Shown here: positions 59,323-64,000 of the stretch, piece by piece
Layout: each line of letters starts with the position of its first letter
Numbering within the stretch: position 1 is the first letter of the stretch
From: Scylla paramamosain
Taxonomy: Eukaryota > Arthropoda > Malacostraca > Decapoda > Portunidae
Assembly (NCBI RefSeq): GCF_035594125.1
Contig: NC_087168.1
Location: 18,848,150 to 18,912,149, forward strand
Length of the DNA: 64,000 nucleotides
Direction: 5' to 3'
Position numbers and translations under genes: made by a program
Notes under the pieces: model-generated
The model's input: the letters and a program-made list of their open reading frames with translations, nothing else
Told to the model about the DNA's origin: nothing
The model's database searches: none

Positions 59323-59738
59323 CACAGCATGCATTCCTCCCTTCCTTTCCTCCCCAGCCTATACCATGTATTATCTCGCCCTTTCTTCCTCCTCCTCTCC
59401 CTCCACCACCTCCTCCTCTCCCTCCACCACCTCCCCTCCTCCTCCATCACCACCACCACCACCACCACTACGGGTACCTTCTCCTCCTTGCAGTGCAGCG
59501 CGAATAAGCCCCAACACGCCCCAACACGCCTGACTTCCCTTCAAATTTTCCACCACAGCACACGCCAGAAAGGTTTCCCCCCTTCATCAATTCGTGTATT
59601 CAAGACCCTTTAATGCGAGGCGCCGCTCCCTTCCTCCTGCAGGCCGGGACATGCACGAGGGGCACCACCAGCTCCAGTCTCCCCCTTCTGCTTGGATAAT
59701 AGTGCTTTGACAGGGAGGAAGGGCGTGCTAAACATTAA

Positions 59739-59858
<120 letters not shown>

Positions 59859-59959
59859 CTTAGTAGTCTTCTCCTCTCCTATTCTCTTCGTCTCTATCTA
59901 CAATACGGGACGGATATGAAAGGTGTGTTGTATTATGGGGGTAATTAGTTTACAGGTTA

Positions 59960-60435
59960 TCTTCTGCTTGTATACTGTTGTGCTTTGTCCTCGATCTAAA
60001 CTACCGGACGGTGAATGATGATAAGAGTAAAGAATAAGTCACAGTTTTGGTCGGAATTGCATTAACTCTCTGTCCTCACGTGTTTTGTCTTTTCAATCTC
60101 AACCACTGGACGGTGAATGAAGGGAAGAATAAGGAGAGGAATAAGATAAAGTATTGGTCAGAAACGGAGTAACTTTCTGTTCTCACATTATAAATTTGTC
60201 CTTTCTATCTAAAGTAAGGAGCGGAGAAGGTAACGCTGAGAGGAAAGAATATGATACCTTCCTATCTCAAGCACAGGGCGGAGAATGAAGGCAATGTTGA
60301 GGTAAGAGGGAATAAGGTAGTCGTGGTTAGAAGTGCAACAATCTGTCCTCATTCTACTGTGCTTTGTCTTTTCTATCTGAAGTAAGAGATAATGAAGGTA
60401 ACTCTTTGGTAAGGAAGAATAAGGTCTCAACCCAT
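59960..60435. repeat. Decayed tandem array, 4 units
   Basis: CTGTGCTTTGTCYTTTCTATCTRAA, GTAAGGGACGGTGAATGAAGGTAA, GAGGAAAGAATAAGG, GGTCRGAARTGCA and AACTCTCTGTCCTCAC recur with TTTGTC anchors near 59984, 60088, 60197 and 60367. A partial unit (CCTATCTCAAGCACAGGGCG) lies near 60261. Confidence 0.9.
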
Positions 60436-61446
60436 TTTCTGTTTTGCTCGCCTCCTATTATCACTGAGGCCATTGTAATGAATTATTTAGATGGATATGA
60501 AGATAAAGGGGATGTGAATAACAATTGTATCTCTGCCAGGCTACATGAACACGTATTATAGAGACTGTAGTAGGAAGAAAAAGTAAGTGTTTTAAAAGTT
60601 ATGGTTATGCCTTTCAGCCTTCACTTCAAGACTAAGAGACGAGGCCGTAATTCCAAGGAAGATTTTGTAAGTTTGTCTTCTCTCAGTATTAAGTCCTGTG
60701 ATCTGCTGACAGTTCTTACCAGACCTGCCAATGTAGAGCTTCAGCAGACCAGTGAACGCAAGACTGAGGGAACAGACTAAATACAGTGAAAGTCTAGTAT
60801 GTTACTTGACTATTGACCGGAAATGTACCAACTATGTCTGAATGCATGGTGAACTGAATGTGTATATATATGAAGTGATTAGAGGCGAGAATACTATAAT
60901 CTTACCCGTACAGATACAAAAATAGGGAACGTTGTCTTCATTCATAAGAACATAAGAACACGACGACCCAGCACTAATAAGAGAGATTACTGAGTCTATT
61001 TCATTCCTCTACCACCCTATTTGAGAACTAGCTCCTTCCTATTTCTTTTATATTTTGATTTTTTTTTATAAGAGGGCAAAATCAAGCAAAGATTCTCCCA
61101 CTTTTATTCCCCTGGGACAACCTTCTTGATACGTAAAAAGAAAAAAGAAAAAAAAACATTGATTCTCGACGATATAAAAAAAAAAAAAAAAGTGCAGAGT
61201 GAAATAAACACAAGTACATGAGTATCAAACATAATCCAGAAATATTTTTAATCTCGTCCAGAAAAAAATAAATAAAAATATGGAAGAAAAATATCGGCAC
61301 AATGATTTTAAAAACCCAATGTTTATCTTTTGAATACTAAGAGCATGACTGAAGAAATATAAATATGACGCTCAGTGTATGCTCTTGTTTTATATATACT
61401 GGAGACTTTTGAGAGCGCAGGCAAACATGTTGATGCAAAAATTTAC

Positions 61447-61449
<3 letters not shown>
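60436..61449. other. Unassigned
   Basis: No array is evident. CATAAGAACATAAGAACA near 60949 is a short repeat often seen at the edge of decapod retroelement copies, but the adjoining sequence does not match the tails in this window. A-runs lie near 61140-61190. Confidence 0.4.
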
Positions 61450-61533
<84 letters not shown>

Positions 61534-61681
61534 CACAGATAAACGAACAAACTCACAGACACAGACACAAACAGACAAACGAATGAGCACAAAAAGAGAC
61601 GGATAGATAGACAGATAAACAGACAGACAAAACAAACAAACACACACACACACACACACATACACACACACACACACACAC
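61450..61681. repeat. (GA)n then GACA-rich and (AC)n cluster
   Basis: GA run of about 80 bp at 61450-61529, ACAGACA/AACAGACA words to 61640 and an AC run with one TACA interruption at 61640-61681. Confidence 0.96.
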
Positions 61682-62069
61682 AAAGAGGAAACAGAGGAAA
61701 AAAGTAAATGCTGCCACAGGGTAGTGCAAATTCGTAGAAGCTGCTAACCCTCTTCCTGGAAACTCACACTGACGAGGAATAGAATAACGTTTTATTTAAT
61801 TTTTTTATTTATTTATTCTATTTATTTATTTATTTTTTTTACTGCAGTCCTCGTCCTTTAGTGACCTTCAGAATAACGTACAATAAAATACTGACATGGA
61901 ATACAAGTAAAGAAACAGAGAACAGGAAGCTAGTTTTCACTCTCTAAGGTTACGCAAGTATTTTAGAGAAAGAGTAGCACGAAAAATATCTATCATTAAA
62001 GTATTTTTTTAACTTATAGCTAAAAAAAAAAAAAGCTGATATTATACGAAAGACCTTGTAGTATTTATT
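61682..62069. other. Unassigned AT-rich stretch
   Basis: A (TTTA)n-like patch lies at 61795-61840 and an A-run near 62022. No gene was recognised. Confidence 0.45.
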
Positions 62070-62300
62070 TTAAAAGCTACTCCTCCTCCTCTCACAATGC
62101 GATGTAGAATATAACATACGTGACTACCAGCACTGTCTCCAGGCTGCGTCATTTCACCCAGCAGTTCCTCGGGAATATTCAGCATCAAATCATTCCTCCT
62201 CCTTTACTAATGCCGTGTAGAGTACAACATACGTGGCTACCTATACTAAGTTCAGTCTGCTCCACCTCACCCAGCAGCTCCTCAGTAAGTAAATAGGCAC
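62070..62300. repeat. Two-unit tandem duplication
   Basis: CTCCTCCTCCTCTCACAATGCGATGTAGAATATAACATACGTGACTACC and CTCCTCCTTTACTAATGCCGTGTAGAGTACAACATACGTGGCTACC align, and CACCCAGCAGTTCCTCGG / CACCCAGCAGCTCCTCAG follow. The period is about 120 bp. Confidence 0.93.
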
Positions 62301-62429
62301 CTCAGGACACGTCAAGGGGAGGGGAAGTAAGATAACCACACTGCCTCGCTGGGAATAGAACAAGTCGAGGAGGAAATGGAGATGAACATAGATGAAGGTG
62401 GTGACTAAGTACTCTCGCTTAGTCTTCAT

Positions 62430-62437
<8 letters not shown>

Positions 62438-62510
<73 letters not shown>

Positions 62511-62562
62511 GCATTCTAAATCATAAAATGGGCGGAGTTTAGAGCTCTTTCTCAACTATTCT

Positions 62563-62627
<65 letters not shown>
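62438..62627. repeat. Two (CT)n tracts
   Basis: CT runs at 62438-62508 and 62566-62627, separated by 57 bp. Confidence 0.97.
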
Positions 62628-62630
<3 letters not shown>

Positions 62631-62789
62631 CCTAATACCCTCTGAGCAGCGGCCTCGTCTACAGCAGCAGGTGGCGCGCTAACCTGAATACTGGTCTGAA
62701 AAAGCATCATTGTGATTTATCGTCCCTAAGAGTGAGCGAAACTGTCGAAATATGAAGATGAATAGCACGAAGAAGTTGCTCATTTATTC

Positions 62790-63205
62790 ACAGGCAGGAG
62801 ACGATGAAGGCGGCGACGAGGGGCGGCTAGAAGAAAGACCAGAAGAAGGTGGAGGAAGAAGAGAGGGATAAAGGCTCAGATCTTGCATGAAAACAAAACT
62901 CCTTTCACTCATCATTGTGTTATTGATGTAGATGGTACTAGGAAGCAGAACAAGCAGAAGAAGCAGAAGAAGAGGACGAAGAAGGTGGAGGAAGAGGAGA
63001 AGGCTCTAGAAGGCTTATCTTGAAAACATAACTCTCTCTTCACTCATAAAATTCATGACACCTACTCTTTGGATGCTCTCGTGTTACTAATACTAAGGAG
63101 AAGCGGAAGAATAAAGGTGAAGGAAGAGAAGGATGAAGGAACAGAATCTTACATGAAAATAAAACTCTCTTCACTCATAAGATTCGTGACCCTTTTCAAT
63201 TTTTC
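62790..63205. repeat. Decayed tandem array, 3 units
   Basis: A purine block (GAAGAAGGTGGAGGAAGAAGAG), TCTTGCATGAAAACAAAACTCYCTTCACTCATAA, ATTCATGAC and a GTGTTAYTRATRCTA word recur. ATGAAAACAAAACTC, TTGAAAACATAACTC and ATGAAAATAAAACTC lie near 62887, 63019 and 63155, spacing about 132-136 bp. Confidence 0.92.
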
Positions 63206-63601
63206 CTTACCCTTTGCGTTATTGATACTATTGCCTTTGAGTGTGTGTCTCTGTGTCTGTCTGTCCGTTCCTCACATTCTCGCACCGTCACAGTTCAATA
63301 TCCGAGCAGAAACCAAGAAAATTACCAGCCTACATCAATCAAAGGCTTCACACATTGATGAAAAACAGACCAGGAGGCGGAGGCGGAATTACTCTATGGA
63401 AACACGAAAGGGGTCTGATTGCTTCTATTCTGTGTGTAGATGGATTGAAGGGTCGAGCATCTGGGCACGGTAAAGGGACAAGAGGCGGACAGGTAAGGGC
63501 TGTGTGGAGTGCAACAGGTGAAAAGGTGATGTAAAGTGAGTCATATTGGGAAGAAGGGTGTGAGGGTATGGGTGTGCTGGATGAAAGCAAGGTAATGGAA
63601 A

Positions 63602-63755
63602 GTGTGTGTGTGTGTGTGTGTGACTGACTGACTGACTGACTGACTGACTGACTGACTGACTGACTGACTGACTGATTGACTGACTGACTGACTGACTGAC
63701 TTAATGAATGAATGACTGAATGACTGATTTAATGAATGAATGAATGAATGAACGA
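63602..63755. repeat. Compound (GT)n(GACT)n(GAAT)n
   Basis: About 20 bp of GT, then about 20 GACT units with one GATT variant (63622-63701), then GAAT/GACT mixtures to about 63755. Confidence 0.97.
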
Positions 63756-63894
63756 GAGAATGAATAAACGAATAAACAAATATGTTACTCCTGTAAGGAA
63801 TACAGTAAAAAAAATAAAATCATAAAATAAAAAAAAAGATAAAACAAAAGATAAATAAACAATTAGTCAGACAGATAGGTAGATAAAGAAAGAC

Positions 63895-63899
<5 letters not shown>

Positions 63900-63981
<82 letters not shown>
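63900..63981. repeat. (AC)n microsatellite
   Basis: AC run of about 82 bp with one slipped base near 63929, close to the window end. Confidence 0.97.
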
Positions 63982-63983
<2 letters not shown>

Positions 63984-64000
63984 TGTAATCTTAGGAAATG

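Noticed and set aside
60945..61090. A further LINE tail starting at CATAAGAACATAAGAACA
   Set aside because: Only the first 18 bp resemble the reversed type B terminus; the following sequence does not match, so it is too short to call.
62640..62765. A sixth M1 copy (GCGAAACTGTCGAAATATG)
   Set aside because: Only a loose CGAAAC/CGAAAT word is shared and the internal order of M1 motifs is missing.

Overview
The window looks like gene-free nuclear DNA from an arthropod, most likely a decapod crustacean, possibly a crab. Four things point there: interstitial (TTAGG)n arrays, which is the arthropod telomere motif; very dense and long (CT)n/(GA)n and (GT)n/(AC)n microsatellites, about 50 loci, the longest being 270 bp of pure CT; truncated 3' ends of non-LTR retrotransposons with tails of a kind I associate with decapod genomes; and no compact gene structure. 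The species assignment is inference. I recognise no protein-coding gene, tRNA, rRNA, CRISPR array or bacterial-style operon. Nearly all longer open frames are translations of dinucleotide repeats (SLSLSL, RERERE, CVCVCV, THTHTH) or of locally repeated non-coding DNA.

Layout. 0-9 kb: GT repeat, several decayed tandem arrays, a 246-bp foldback element with arms of about 90 bp (2797-3042), and the (CT)135 tract. 9-15 kb: two LINE 3' ends of one type (9347-9573, 13530-13670), one of a second type (12869-13022), a 200-bp (TTAGG)n array and a tandem unit containing TTAGG blocks. 15-33 kb: more arrays and microsatellites, with a degenerate CCTAA field at 26220-26540. 33-47 kb: more arrays, a 460-bp CCTAA/CCAAA field (36140-36600), four of the five copies of a short inverted-repeat element, and a GA/CT inverted pair. 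47-64 kb: almost continuous decayed arrays, long CT tracts and one more LINE tail (56444-56690).

The most unusual feature is how much of the non-microsatellite DNA consists of short local tandem arrays. I count about 40, mostly 2-7 copies, each with its own unrelated unit. Hand-measured spacings cluster at roughly 120-165 bp, with a smaller class at 65-75 bp. The second notable item is an uncharacterised MITE-like family with imperfect terminal inverted repeats, five copies of which lie in the window; one copy has an internal motif expanded to four units.

All periods and boundaries were measured by eye and should be read as good to about 10 bp. Percent identities were not computed.
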